Assembly: GCF_002797815.1 (NCBI RefSeq)
Contig: NZ_PGFJ01000002.1
Location: 62,001 to 126,000, forward strand
DNA: 64,000 bases
From: Mucilaginibacter auburnensis
GTDB taxonomy: Bacteria > Bacteroidota > Bacteroidia > Sphingobacteriales > Sphingobacteriaceae
Reading direction: 5' to 3'
This document shows, piece after piece, positions 8,199 through 18,368 of this stretch. The position numbers and the translations under genes are program-made. The notes under the pieces were generated by a model. It did not search any database. It was given only the letters and a program-made list of their open reading frames with translations, and was not told the origin of the DNA. Every line of letters begins with the position of its first letter. Within the stretch, counting starts at the first letter, position 1.

Positions 8199-9727
8199 TG
8201 AAAGATGAACAGGCAATTGTACATCCTATTTTACACTTAAATAAATCAGAACGGCCTTCTCTGAGCGAACGCGTGCGCAACTCAGCAATTATTGAAAAAC
8301 TGAGTAACCCACTCGGCATAGGTATTCTCGCTGTGATAGCGGCCATTATTGCCGTTGGTATAGCCAAATTTGGTGTTGTTTTTGGCGGACTTGTGGTTGT
8401 TGCGTTTGTAGGTTTACCTGCCATTTATTGTGTTGTGGCTTATCCGCGTTTTGGTATAATAATTTTGCTGATTTTAGCTTATGTACTGTTTTTATTAGGG
8501 CGTTTAGGCATACCCGGGCCAATGGGCGTTGTTGCCGATCTGTTACAAGGGTCGCTTATGTTGGGAACTCTGGTGCGGCTGCGGCGTCATAACGACTGGG
8601 AGTTTTTAAAAGGGCCGGTGTCAACCATGATACTGATTTGGATAGCGTATAACTTTTTACAGGTTGCTAATCCAAGCGCCATATCTCGCGAAGCGTGGGT
8701 ATATACGGTACGTGGCATAGCCATAGTTATGCTAAGCTACTTTGTGTTCCTTTACAACATACGCTCTATTAACCTGGTGAGGTTTATTTTTAAACTATGG
8801 TTGGCGCTAAGTTTTTTCAGCGCCTTGTACGGAATGAAGCAAGAGTTTATTGGTTTTTCGGCAAGTGAAGAAGCATGGCTGCATTCAGATCCCGAAATAG
8901 CTGGCTTACTTTTTATAGCAGGGCACTGGCGTAAGTTCTCCATCTTTTCCGATCCTGTTGCCTTTGCTTACAATATGAACATGGCGGCTATATTTTGTGT
9001 GGCATTAATAGCAGGTAAACTGCCATTATGGAAGAAAGTTATATTGGTAATATTTACAGGTACCTTTCTTGTATCTATGCTTTTCTCGGGTACGCGCGCA
9101 GCCAATGTATTGGTTCCGGCTGCTATGTTTTTATTCGCTATTATTCGTTACAACAAACAAATATTGCTGTTAAGCTGCCTTGGCGTGCTGGGTTTAATAG
9201 TTTTGATCAACATTCCAACTGGTGATCCTAATTTATTACGTTTTCAAACAGCATTCAGGCCTAATGAAGATCCTTCTTACAAGCTACGTAAGTTTAACCA
9301 GGAGCGCATCAAACCCTACATTTACAGTCACCCAATTGGTTTTGGTTTGGGTGCTACGGGTGGCTGGGGTAAGCGCTTTGGTAACGGCTCTGTAGTTTCT
9401 CAATTTCAGCCAGACAGCGGTTATGTGCGTGTGGCGGTAGAATTAGGTCCGGTAGGACTGTTGATATTTTGCACACTAATGTTTGTAGTGATGAGGACAG
9501 GTATAAACAACTATTACCGCATCAGAGATCCTGAACTCAAAATGTATAGCCTTGGCGTACTGTTGGTGGTCTTTGCGTACAATATTGCCAACTTTCCTCA
9601 GGAAGCACTGGTACAATTTCCATCAAATGTTTATTTTTCTTTGGATATGGCTTTGATAACAGTTTTATATCGACTTGATAAACAAAAACGGCAACAACAA
9701 GCAACACAACTACAACAGGCAACGTAA
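8195..9727 (+). CDS. Wzy/O-antigen ligase-type membrane protein
   Basis: This polytopic inner-membrane protein of 510 residues has about ten hydrophobic helices. The large periplasmic part contains SHPIGFGLGATGG near residue 380, which matches the HP-x-G-x-G-x-G feature of the O-antigen ligase/polymerase family (Wzy_C). The C-terminal tail is short and rich in glutamine. In this operon it most probably polymerises the lipid-linked repeat unit of the exopolysaccharide. A ligase role is also possible, but no lipopolysaccharide core genes lie nearby. It starts in the last codons of the 49-residue peptide. Confidence 0.85.
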   Translation: MMKDEQAIVHPILHLNKSERPSLSERVRNSAIIEKLSNPLGIGILAVIAAIIAVGIAKFGVVFGGLVVVAFVGLPAIYCVVAYPRFGIIILLILAYVLFLLGRLGIPGPMGVVADLLQGSLMLGTLVRLRRHNDWEFLKGPVSTMILIWIAYNFLQVANPSAISREAWVYTVRGIAIVMLSYFVFLYNIRSINLVRFIFKLWLALSFFSALYGMKQEFIGFSASEEAWLHSDPEIAGLLFIAGHWRKFSIFSDPVAFAYNMNMAAIFCVALIAGKLPLWKKVILVIFTGTFLVSMLFSGTRAANVLVPAAMFLFAIIRYNKQILLLSCLGVLGLIVLINIPTGDPNLLRFQTAFRPNEDPSYKLRKFNQERIKPYIYSHPIGFGLGATGGWGKRFGNGSVVSQFQPDSGYVRVAVELGPVGLLIFCTLMFVVMRTGINNYYRIRDPELKMYSLGVLLVVFAYNIANFPQEALVQFPSNVYFSLDMALITVLYRLDKQKRQQQATQLQQAT

Positions 9728-9735
9728 ACGGCAAC

Positions 9736-10941
9736 ATGTTAAACGGCGACATTATTAAAAACCGGGACATTATAGTGGTTGGGCAACAACCATGGGATGT
9801 TGAAATTGGCAGCAACTGCAAAAACATTGCGCTTGAGTTTAGTAAGCATAACCGCGTACTTTATGTAAACTCTCCGCTTGACCGCATAACCAAGCTAAAA
9901 AACGCTACAGACCCTAAAGTTAAAATAAGGATAGATGTTGTTAATGGCCGTACTGACAGTGTTGTACCAATAAAAGAGAACTTATGGAACCTTTATCCGG
10001 ATGAGATCATTGAATCTATTAACTGGATGAACCATAATTTTATTTACACGTTTTTTAATAAGTTAAACAATAAACGCTTCGCGCGTAGTATTGATAAGGC
10101 GGCCAGGAAATTAGGGTTTAAAGACTATATACTTTTTAATGACAACGACATTTTCAGATGTTTTTATCTTAAAGAATTACTTAAACCAGCCATCAGCATC
10201 TATTACTCTCGGGATTACCTGTTGTTTGTTGACTACTGGAAAGTACATGGTAAAACCATGGAACCTGAGTTGATTGCCAAAAGCGATTTGTGTGTAGCTA
10301 ATTCTACCTATCTGGCTTCGTACTGTAAAAAATATAATCCAAACTCTCATTACGTTGGGCAAGGGTGTGATCTGGAGATTTTCACATCCAACCAGCAGTT
10401 AGCCATTCCCGGTGATGTAGCCACCATAAACAAGCCGGTAATTGGGTATGTTGGAGCACTACAAAGTATTCGTTTAGATATTGAGTTGCTGGCGTTTATT
10501 GCCACAACGCGGTCAGATTGGAGTATTGTGTTAGTAGGGCCTGAAGATGAACAATTTAAAGTTAGTAGCCTGCATAATATACCGAACATACATTTCCTTG
10601 GAAGTAAGGACCCTTCTACCCTTCCGGCCTATATTAACTCCTTTGATGTGTGTCTTAATCCGCAACTGATCAACCAGGTTACCATAGGCAACTACCCGCG
10701 CAAAATTGATGAATACCTGGCAATGGGCAAACCAACCGTAGCCACCCGGACTGAAGCCATGAGCGTTTTTGAGGAGCACACGTATTTAGGTACAACTAAA
10801 GACGAATATGTGACTTTGATTGAGAAGGCTTTGTGGGAGGATAACCCCGAAAAACAACAGCAACGCATAGCCTTTGCAACCACTCACACCTGGGAAAATA
10901 ACGTAAAAGAAATTTATAAAGCTATCAACCAAACAAAATAG
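9736..10941 (+). CDS. Glycosyltransferase, GT4/GT1 (GT-B fold)
   Basis: This cytoplasmic glycosyltransferase has 401 residues. The C-terminal Rossmann half shows NKPVIGYVGALQSIRLDIELLAF and GPEDE, followed by YPRKIDEYLAMGKPTVATRTEA, the acidic donor-binding element of GT4 enzymes. The N-terminal half begins DIIVVGQQPWDVEIGSNCKNIALEFSKHNRVLYVNSP, as in capsule and teichuronic-type GT-B transferases. The gene follows the polymerase by 8 bases and ends the plus-strand run of the locus; the next gene is convergent, with its stop only one base away. The donor sugar is not predictable. Confidence 0.85.
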   Translation: MLNGDIIKNRDIIVVGQQPWDVEIGSNCKNIALEFSKHNRVLYVNSPLDRITKLKNATDPKVKIRIDVVNGRTDSVVPIKENLWNLYPDEIIESINWMNHNFIYTFFNKLNNKRFARSIDKAARKLGFKDYILFNDNDIFRCFYLKELLKPAISIYYSRDYLLFVDYWKVHGKTMEPELIAKSDLCVANSTYLASYCKKYNPNSHYVGQGCDLEIFTSNQQLAIPGDVATINKPVIGYVGALQSIRLDIELLAFIATTRSDWSIVLVGPEDEQFKVSSLHNIPNIHFLGSKDPSTLPAYINSFDVCLNPQLINQVTIGNYPRKIDEYLAMGKPTVATRTEAMSVFEEHTYLGTTKDEYVTLIEKALWEDNPEKQQQRIAFATTHTWENNVKEIYKAINQTK

Positions 10942-10942
10942 T

Positions 10943-12625
10943 TTACAGATTGCCTTTCTTCATTTCATTGACGGCGAAATTGCAAGCCCGCGCAGTAAGC
11001 GCCATATAGGTTAACGATGGGTTCTGACTGGCTGATGAAGTCATGCAGCTTCCATCTGTTACAAATACATTTTTTACCGCGTGTAATTGATTGTTGCCAT
11101 TCAATACCGATGTTTTAGGGTCTCGCCCCATGCGCGCTGTTCCCATTTCATGCACAGTGCTTCCACCCGGCTTTTTATAATTGAAAGTGTTGACGTCTGT
11201 AAAGCCTGCTGATTCCAGCATTTCTCCACATGAATTGCGGATGTCATCCATCATTTTTTCTTCATTTTCCCTGAAGGAAAAATCAACATTAATAAGCGGT
11301 AATCCCCATTTATCTTTTTGAGTGGAATTGAGTGATATTTGATTATCATGATATGGAAGGCATTCGCCCCAGCCAGCCATCCAAACAGTCCATGGGCCTG
11401 GCGTGGTCAAACCCTTTTTAAAGTCAGCACCAAAACTGCCAAAATTCATCATATCTGGCCATTCAGATCGTTCGCCGTGGCCTTGTATATTAAATCCACG
11501 TTTGTATCCCAGCCCTTCATCACCTTTTAAATTTCTATAACGCGGTATCAGGAAACCACATGGTCTGCGGCCTTTGTAATATTTATCTTTAAAGTCATTA
11601 TGCTTGCCTGAAGCACCTGCAGATGAATGGTGATCCATCAGATTGTGGCCCAGCTCGCCGCTATCATTCCCCATACCTTTAGGAAAACGTTTCGATTTTG
11701 AATTAAGTAAAATGCCCGCAGTTGCTATGGTGGATGCGTTCAGAAAGATAACACGTGCATGGTACTCATAACTTTGCCTGGTTTCAGTATCTATAACACG
11801 CACTCCCGTAGCACGCTGTTTAGTATCATCATATAAAACTTCGGCTACTATAGAGAATGGCCTGAGCGTTAAATTACCTGTCTGCATTGCCGCCGGAATA
11901 GTTGAGCTATTGCTGCTGAAGTAACCGCCAAAAGGGCACCCCCTTGAACACAAATTTCTATTCATACACGGTCCCCGGCTGTCCCAACCTTTTGTAAGAT
12001 TGGCTACGCGGGCAATAGTTAATAATCTGTCGGGAGTTTGTTTACGAATGGAGTTATTTAGATGATGCTCTATGCAATTCAATTCCATTGGCGGCAAAAA
12101 ATCGCCATCGGGTAATTGGTTCAAATTCTCCTTGTTTCCACTAACACCTATGTATTTTTCAACATAGCTGTACCATGGAGCAATATCTTTATAGCGGATG
12201 GGCCAGTCAACTCCCACACCGTCTTTCAAGTTAGCCTCAAAATCAAGATCACTTAACCTGTAGCATTGCCTGCCCCATGTTAAAGAGCGCCCCCCTACCT
12301 GGTAGCCTCTGTACCACATAAAAGGCTTATCCTGAATATAGGGGTGATCTTTATCGTTCACGTAAAAAAGCGCGTTACCAGCGTTGCTCCCTGTTGACTG
12401 TATAGGGCTATCAGCTTTAAATTGCGGCGTATTATTTAATCCATATTCAAAATCCCATGGGTTCAGATTAGCTGTTGGATAGTCTTTAAGATGTTCAACA
12501 TTTCGGCCTCGTTCAAGCAACAAGGTTTTCAGTCCCTTTTTGCAAAGTTCCATGGCTGCCCATCCACCGCTGATGCCAGAGCCAACTACTATTGCGTCAA
12601 ATGTATTGCTGTTTTGTAATGCCAT
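10943..12625 (-). CDS. GMC-family FAD oxidoreductase with Cys cluster (gluconate/glucose dehydrogenase large-subunit type)
   Basis: This FAD-dependent oxidoreductase has 560 residues when started at the ATG at 12625, which follows the upstream stop by one base; a longer reading would run back into the upstream gene. The FAD loop VVGSGISGGWAAMELCKKG is at the N-terminus. The conserved C-terminal part reads HEMGTARMG followed by NVFVTDGSCMTSSASQNPSLT. A cysteine group CMNRNLCSRGC near residues 219-230 resembles the [3Fe-4S] binding site of FAD glucose dehydrogenases, which use a small Tat-exported partner. The gene just upstream encodes such a partner. The substrate is likely a sugar or sugar acid, possibly part of the polymer. 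Confidence 0.87.
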   Translation of the reverse strand: MALQNSNTFDAIVVGSGISGGWAAMELCKKGLKTLLLERGRNVEHLKDYPTANLNPWDFEYGLNNTPQFKADSPIQSTGSNAGNALFYVNDKDHPYIQDKPFMWYRGYQVGGRSLTWGRQCYRLSDLDFEANLKDGVGVDWPIRYKDIAPWYSYVEKYIGVSGNKENLNQLPDGDFLPPMELNCIEHHLNNSIRKQTPDRLLTIARVANLTKGWDSRGPCMNRNLCSRGCPFGGYFSSNSSTIPAAMQTGNLTLRPFSIVAEVLYDDTKQRATGVRVIDTETRQSYEYHARVIFLNASTIATAGILLNSKSKRFPKGMGNDSGELGHNLMDHHSSAGASGKHNDFKDKYYKGRRPCGFLIPRYRNLKGDEGLGYKRGFNIQGHGERSEWPDMMNFGSFGADFKKGLTTPGPWTVWMAGWGECLPYHDNQISLNSTQKDKWGLPLINVDFSFRENEEKMMDDIRNSCGEMLESAGFTDVNTFNYKKPGGSTVHEMGTARMGRDPKTSVLNGNNQLHAVKNVFVTDGSCMTSSASQNPSLTYMALTARACNFAVNEMKKGNL

Positions 12626-12626
12626 G

Positions 12627-13202
12627 TTATTTAGTTGCCCATGAAAGTTGATTGGGTTGCAATGGTACGCATGCTTCAAAGGTTACCGGCACGTAATCAT
12701 AAGCCATGCCTTGTGTTGCTCCAATTTGTGAGGTGCAATAGCCTTCAACTGTAAGATCACGTAACTGATAAAAGAAGGGCGCACCTAAAAACTTGCGTTG
12801 CACCTTATTTAGTATACCAATTGAATATGTCGCTTTGTCTTCAAAATGCTTCATTATAGCATTTTTATTCGTCGGAGAACATTTGACGAATGACTTACCA
12901 TATTTGTTTTCAGCATAGGCATCAACAGATTTTAGTCCGGCTAAAAATGATTGCTGCATTTTGACGTCGGTATTTTCTGTTATTATTTTGATAATGAAGT
13001 TTTCAACACCTGCATCTTTAGCCCCGGGAGTAGTAGTTCGCGGGATAATGGTCTCAACAAGCTCCGCTACAAGCGCCTTGTTTTTTGGAAGATCGGCTAA
13101 TGGTATACCTTCACCCGGAGTAAGAAAATTGTAAACAGCCGTACCTGCGCCGCCAAGTGTTACCACAGCCGCCAAACTTTTTATAAGGGTTCTTCTGTTC
13201 AT
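12627..13202 (-). CDS. Gluconate 2-dehydrogenase subunit 3 family protein (Tat-type signal)
   Basis: This protein of 191 residues begins MNRRTLIKSLAAVVTLGGAGTAVY, a twin-arginine type signal. Downstream, PLADLPKNKALVAELVETIIPRTTTPGAKDAGVENFI is typical of the gluconate 2-dehydrogenase subunit 3 family. Such subunits guide and support a cofactor-bearing GMC large subunit, which has no signal of its own, across the membrane (hitchhiker export). The next gene is a GMC oxidoreductase, one base away, in line with a two-subunit enzyme. No cytochrome c subunit lies beside them, so the electron acceptor is unknown. Confidence 0.87.
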   Translation of the reverse strand: MNRRTLIKSLAAVVTLGGAGTAVYNFLTPGEGIPLADLPKNKALVAELVETIIPRTTTPGAKDAGVENFIIKIITENTDVKMQQSFLAGLKSVDAYAENKYGKSFVKCSPTNKNAIMKHFEDKATYSIGILNKVQRKFLGAPFFYQLRDLTVEGYCTSQIGATQGMAYDYVPVTFEACVPLQPNQLSWATK

Positions 13203-13984
13203 GGCTGGTATTTTTTTAACATGATATAATCTGCAGTATGTTTAACGTTACGATATACAGTTCTGGCCATACTGATAAAGAAATTATCACTTTGCCGCAG
13301 ATCGCTACGTTTCATGGTACTTGGCTCATCGCTTGAATTGATCTGATCAAATATGCCTTTAATATTTTCATGGATCATTGCCTTGCCTTTATTTTTAAGG
13401 AAAGACATAGCCATGGTAAACTCTGTTTTATCGCCTTTTATACCTTCCGGATAGCGCCCAAATTTTTGAAAGAAAGTGCTTCTACGCAAATGTGGATGAT
13501 CGCTATAAACATGAAACTTACGATAACCAGGATACCATATCTTAAAATCCATTTCAGAAAACCCATACTTGTAAGGCTTTAAATATGGATACTTAAAGTA
13601 AGCGTAGAATCTTATCAAGTCCACATCCGGCCGGTCATGCATTATTTGCAACGCATTGGTCAGATGGAGTTTATATCCCGGGAACGGATCAAAATCCTCC
13701 TGAACATAAAGTGTATAAGGCGTTTTTACAGCGTCCTGTCCCTTATTAATGTTGTTGCCTAATCCTGCGTTTTTAGAGGTTGTTATCAGCCTGAAATAAT
13801 ATTGGTTACTCAGCGTTTTCAAATAATCCAGATGCTCGGGCTTGCTGCCATCATCAGATACCACAATTTCTCCGAACGTAATATGCTGTGTTTTGAAGGC
13901 CTTTAATAAGCGTTCTAACGATTGGCTACGATTGTAATGCGTAACTAAAAGCGTTATGGAGTGGAATTGATCGTCGGTTGCCAT
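13199..13984 (-). CDS. Family 2 glycosyltransferase, tandem copy B
   Basis: This soluble GT-A glycosyltransferase has 261 residues when started at the ATG at 13984 (MATDDQFHSITLLVTHYNRS), one base after the stop of the upstream paralogue; a longer reading would run through that gene. Motifs are TLLVTHYNRSQSLERLL, VVSDDGS and YVQEDFDP (the acidic metal-binding region), with HLRRSTFFQKFGRYPEGIKGD near the C-terminus. It is a close paralogue of its upstream neighbour, with the same motif order. It overlaps the next gene start by 4 bases. It is part of the polysaccharide locus; donor and acceptor are unknown. Confidence 0.85.
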   Translation of the reverse strand: MATDDQFHSITLLVTHYNRSQSLERLLKAFKTQHITFGEIVVSDDGSKPEHLDYLKTLSNQYYFRLITTSKNAGLGNNINKGQDAVKTPYTLYVQEDFDPFPGYKLHLTNALQIMHDRPDVDLIRFYAYFKYPYLKPYKYGFSEMDFKIWYPGYRKFHVYSDHPHLRRSTFFQKFGRYPEGIKGDKTEFTMAMSFLKNKGKAMIHENIKGIFDQINSSDEPSTMKRSDLRQSDNFFISMARTVYRNVKHTADYIMLKKYQP

Positions 13985-13985
13985 A

Positions 13986-14789
13986 TTACTTTTTAACCGG
14001 TTTAGTAAACAATACCTGATAGGTGTTTTTAAGCAGTCTGTACTGCAGATACCCTGCACGCAACGCCAACGCCAACGGATTTCTGCTTTCGCGCCAACCG
14101 GCCCTGCTCATGGTGCTTGGCTCATCAGGTGAGTTTTTTTGCCAGAACATATCGTTAAAATCGTTAATAATTATACCCTTGCCTTTGTTTTGTATGAACG
14201 ATATGGCCATTCCAAATTCTGTCAGATCTCCTTTTATGCCCTCAGGATATCGTCCGAATTTTTCAAAGAAACTACTTCTGCGCAAATGCGGGTGATCACT
14301 GTAAACGTAAAATTTCAAGTGGTTATTGGCCAACGGTGATATACTGAATTTCATTTCTGAAAATCCTTTGGCATAAGGCTTTATATAAGGGTATTTAAAG
14401 TAAGCGTAAAACCGGGCTATATCCAAACCGGGATCATTTTGCATAAAATCCAGTGCATCAGCAAAATGTGCGGTAAAGGTTGGTTTCGGCTCAAAATCTT
14501 CCTGCACGTATAGCGTGTAAGGCGTAGTAATCGCATCCTGTCCCTTATTAATATTGTTGCCCAGCCCGGCATTTTTCGGCGTGGTTATCAACCTAAAGTT
14601 CAGTTTATGTTGCAACGCTTTTACCCTTTCCAGGTTTTCAGGCTTGCTTCCATCGTCAGACACTACAACATCCTCAAATTCAACATTAAGCGATTTAAAC
14701 GCGTTTAACAAACGCTCTAACGATCGACTTCGGTTATAATGCGTAACTAATAGTGTTACTCCTTGAAAGTAGGTATTATCCTGCGTCAT
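13986..14789 (-). CDS. Family 2 glycosyltransferase, tandem copy A
   Basis: This GT-A glycosyltransferase has 267 residues from the ATG at 14789 (MTQDNTYFQGVTLLVTHYNRS); a GTG further out at 14834 would add 15 residues that the paralogue lacks. It shares TLLVTHYNRSRSLERLLNAF, VVSDDGSKPENLERV, LYVQEDFEP and HLRRSSFFEKFGRYPEGIKGD with the following gene, so the pair arose by tandem duplication. It is the first gene of the minus-strand operon GT2-GT2-subunit 3-GMC and lies divergent to the flippase, so the short region 14790-14865 must hold both promoters. Confidence 0.85.
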   Translation of the reverse strand: MTQDNTYFQGVTLLVTHYNRSRSLERLLNAFKSLNVEFEDVVVSDDGSKPENLERVKALQHKLNFRLITTPKNAGLGNNINKGQDAITTPYTLYVQEDFEPKPTFTAHFADALDFMQNDPGLDIARFYAYFKYPYIKPYAKGFSEMKFSISPLANNHLKFYVYSDHPHLRRSSFFEKFGRYPEGIKGDLTEFGMAISFIQNKGKGIIINDFNDMFWQKNSPDEPSTMSRAGWRESRNPLALALRAGYLQYRLLKNTYQVLFTKPVKK

Positions 14790-14865
14790 GCGTGAACAAA
14801 AATCTTTTGATTGCCGTTTAAAGGATAAAATCACTATCCTTGTTTTTGCGTAATTTTACGAAAAG

Positions 14866-16209
14866 ATGCTCAAAAAAGTTTACAATCTTGTCCGTAATAA
14901 ACATTTTTTATCACTGTCGGGCAATATCATCATGTCGGGTTTGGGTTTGGTTACGTTCGCTATTATATATCGCGAACTCTCAAAAGCCGAAGCTGGTGTA
15001 TGGGGTTTCTTTTTAACACTTCTTTCTTTTATTGATACCTTCCGTTCTGGATTTCTGACTACGGCATTCATAAAATTTTATGCAGGCTCAACCAAGGAGA
15101 GATCAGCTGAAGTTGCAGGCTCAGCATGGTTTATTGGCATGATCATCACCGGAATAATGGCTGGTGTATGCTTTCTGGCTCTGCCGTTTTTAAGCTTTAT
15201 AAATGATGAAGGTTTGCGCATGTTTTTTAAGTGGGGCGGAATATATTTCATCATTTCGTTACCATCGTTTCTTTCAACCTGCGTTATTCAAGGCGAACAG
15301 CAGTTTGATAAGTTGTTATATGTGAGACTTTGCAATCAAGGCAGTTTCTTACTGTTCATTTTCGTTCTGATCTTTATGGGCGAAATGAAGCTTGCTAATG
15401 TTCTTTTCGCATACCTGATATCAAATCTGCTAACAAGCTTATATGCCTTTATTAAAGGATGGGCACGGATATCAGCTTTAAAAAACCGGTCAAAAGCAAC
15501 AATTTCAGAGATGTATCACTTCGGAAAATATAGCGTTGGTACAGCGTTAAGCGCCAATGGTTTCCATTTTTCTGATAGTGTTATTATTAACTTTATGTTG
15601 GGTGCGCCTGCTTTAGCAGTTTACAAGCTTGGCGAAAGACTGATGCAATTGGTTGAAATACCTTTAGCGAGTTTTGCTGCTACCGGAATGCCGGAGTTAT
15701 CTGCTGCATACAATCAAGGTAACCGCGAGTTGGTTATTCATACAATGAAGCGATATGCTGGTATGCTGGGTATTGTATTGATCCCAATTGTTATAATTGG
15801 ATGCATATTAGCTGACGTGCCTATTTACCTGATAGGCGGCGGCAAGTATGTGGGCACCGAAGCGGCTAATGTGTTCAGGTTGTTTTTAGCTTTCGCTATC
15901 ATCTTCCCTCCCGACCGGTTCTTTGCCCTAACCCTTGATGTGATCCATCAGCCTAAAATTAACTTCTATAAAGTGTTGGTTATGCTGGCTGTTAATATCA
16001 TCACCGACTTCCTGGGTATTTACCTAACAGGAAGCGTTTATGGAATTGCGGTGGCCACGCTTTTCCCGATACTTACCGGTACAATTATTGGCTTTTGGGC
16101 ACTTAATAAGTACAGCAAATTCAGCTATTGGAGCATCTTCAAAACCGGGTACAACGAAGTGATGACGTTTGTACGCAACCATTTCAAGAAGAGGTCGTCA
16201 AGCGTTTAG
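14866..16209 (+). CDS. Wzx-type polysaccharide flippase (MOP superfamily)
   Basis: This polytopic membrane protein has 447 residues and 12-14 predicted helices. The N-terminal helices read NIIMSGLGLVTFAIIYRELSKAEAGVWGFFLTLLSF, as in the polysaccharide biosynthesis/MATE-like Wzx families, and a charged segment KERSAEVAG lies in the first loop. It would move the lipid-linked repeat unit across the inner membrane, completing the set of glycosyltransferases, Wzy-like polymerase and Wzz-like protein. It is transcribed away from the GT2 operon. Confidence 0.87.
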   Translation: MLKKVYNLVRNKHFLSLSGNIIMSGLGLVTFAIIYRELSKAEAGVWGFFLTLLSFIDTFRSGFLTTAFIKFYAGSTKERSAEVAGSAWFIGMIITGIMAGVCFLALPFLSFINDEGLRMFFKWGGIYFIISLPSFLSTCVIQGEQQFDKLLYVRLCNQGSFLLFIFVLIFMGEMKLANVLFAYLISNLLTSLYAFIKGWARISALKNRSKATISEMYHFGKYSVGTALSANGFHFSDSVIINFMLGAPALAVYKLGERLMQLVEIPLASFAATGMPELSAAYNQGNRELVIHTMKRYAGMLGIVLIPIVIIGCILADVPIYLIGGGKYVGTEAANVFRLFLAFAIIFPPDRFFALTLDVIHQPKINFYKVLVMLAVNIITDFLGIYLTGSVYGIAVATLFPILTGTIIGFWALNKYSKFSYWSIFKTGYNEVMTFVRNHFKKRSSSV

Positions 16210-16240
16210 TATTTGGTAGAGTTATTGCTCTATGTGAGCC

Positions 16241-16804
16241 ATGAAAAGGCTCGCTATTCCATTATTACTTTTGTTCGCCGCTTGCGGCCATGATAAATCG
16301 GGGAAGAATTACAATAAGCACGATACAGTATTTACTACACAGAATACGACCAAGGTTATTACTCCTGTAGTCAAAGCTACAGACCCTGTTGCCAGTATCA
16401 GACAACGTGTTGAACGAATCAACACATCCAATTTTGCTAAGAAGCACTTTGAATTTATGTGCGATGAGAAAACAAAGGTTGATTATTTGTATGAAAATAA
16501 GCAACCTGTTAAAGTATCCATTGATTACGGATGGGTTGGCGATGCTCATGCAATTGAAGACTACTATTTTGATAACGGCCAGTTGATATTTTTCTATGAG
16601 TTTGTTGAGGGTGGGCCTGCCTGTGAAGGTTGCATCAAGACCAATGAATACCGCTCCTACATAGTGGATAACAAAGTAATTAAGTACCTCAAAAACAAGA
16701 CCCAAGAAAAATGCAAACGTTGCGAGTTTGGATCAGTATCAAAACCTTATAAAATGCTAACAATCAACACTGCTGAAGGAGCGAAATCGGCATTGTGTAA
16801 TTAG
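16241..16804 (+). CDS. Lipoprotein of unknown function
   Basis: This protein of 187 residues begins MKRLAIPLLLLFAACGHDKSG, with a lipobox (LFAAC) predicting lipid attachment at the cysteine at residue 15. The mature part has no domain I recognise. It contains an acidic and aromatic centre (YGWVGDAHAIEDYYFDNGQLIFFYEFVEG) and four cysteines in two CxxC-like pairs (CEGC and CKRC), which could form disulfides or bind a metal. It follows the flippase by 31 bases and may be read with it, but a link to polysaccharide export is unproven. Confidence 0.7.
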   Translation: MKRLAIPLLLLFAACGHDKSGKNYNKHDTVFTTQNTTKVITPVVKATDPVASIRQRVERINTSNFAKKHFEFMCDEKTKVDYLYENKQPVKVSIDYGWVGDAHAIEDYYFDNGQLIFFYEFVEGGPACEGCIKTNEYRSYIVDNKVIKYLKNKTQEKCKRCEFGSVSKPYKMLTINTAEGAKSALCN

Positions 16805-16859
16805 CCGCCGCTCGCTATTCGATATCATTTCGGTTTGTTGAGAACATTTATGATATTAG

Positions 16860-18056
<1,197 letters not shown>

Positions 18057-18084
18057 TTACCTGCAATTAAATAAAGAAATTCAA

Positions 18085-18115
18085 AGCCGCTTAGCTGTTG
18101 TTAAGCGGCTTTTTA
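18085..18115 (+). terminator. Intrinsic terminator of the esterase gene
   Basis: AGCCGCTTA (18085-18093) pairs perfectly with TAAGCGGCT (18102-18110), followed by a T run. It lies 28 bases after the stop. Confidence 0.9.
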
Positions 18116-18121
18116 CTGTTC

Positions 18122-18251
18122 CATCGTCTCACTGTATATGTGAGACGATTTGAAACGATATTTTATATAAAAAATTGATAGTTAATGATTTATATAAAAT
18201 TAGTGAAACGAAAATGAGACGAGTGAAACGATTTTACAGCTATAATCCTGA
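18122..18251. repeat. 130-bp intergenic element, copy 1 (TGARACGA-rich)
   Basis: This copy lies between the convergent esterase and yidC genes. It aligns without gaps to 60444-60573. The left arm, CATCGTCTCACTGTA, and a 37-base right arm (18200-18236) are identical in both copies, and ATAATCCTGA at the right end is shared too. The octamer TGARACGA occurs five times in direct orientation (18142, 18151, 18203, 18214, 18223) and once inverted as TCGTCTCA. The 40-base centre is AT-rich and differs between copies. In this copy the centre carries an inverted TTTATATAAA pair. It contains no open frame. Confidence 0.85.
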
Positions 18252-18304
18252 AATAAATTTACATTAAAGGCCTTTGTTCCGGGTTTTGCTTTGTTCTTGA
18301 GATA

Positions 18305-18330
18305 ACAAAAAAGGGCCGCAAATGCGGCCC
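18305..18330 (-). terminator. Intrinsic terminator of the yidC transcript
   Basis: On the minus strand GGGCCGCA pairs with TGCGGCCC (18313-18330), followed by a run of T. It lies 38 bases after the yidC stop. Confidence 0.92.
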
Positions 18331-18368
18331 AGTAAAATACTGATCTCTGATCAACTAATCACCAATCA

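Noticed and set aside
12626..12679. A longer N-terminus for the GMC oxidoreductase
   Set aside because: It would overlap the upstream gene by about 50 bases and adds residues with no family match; the ATG at 12625 fits one base after the upstream stop.
18122..18251. An insertion sequence or remnant of one
   Set aside because: No transposase frame, no clear target duplication, and a length of only 130 bases; it is better treated as a non-coding element.
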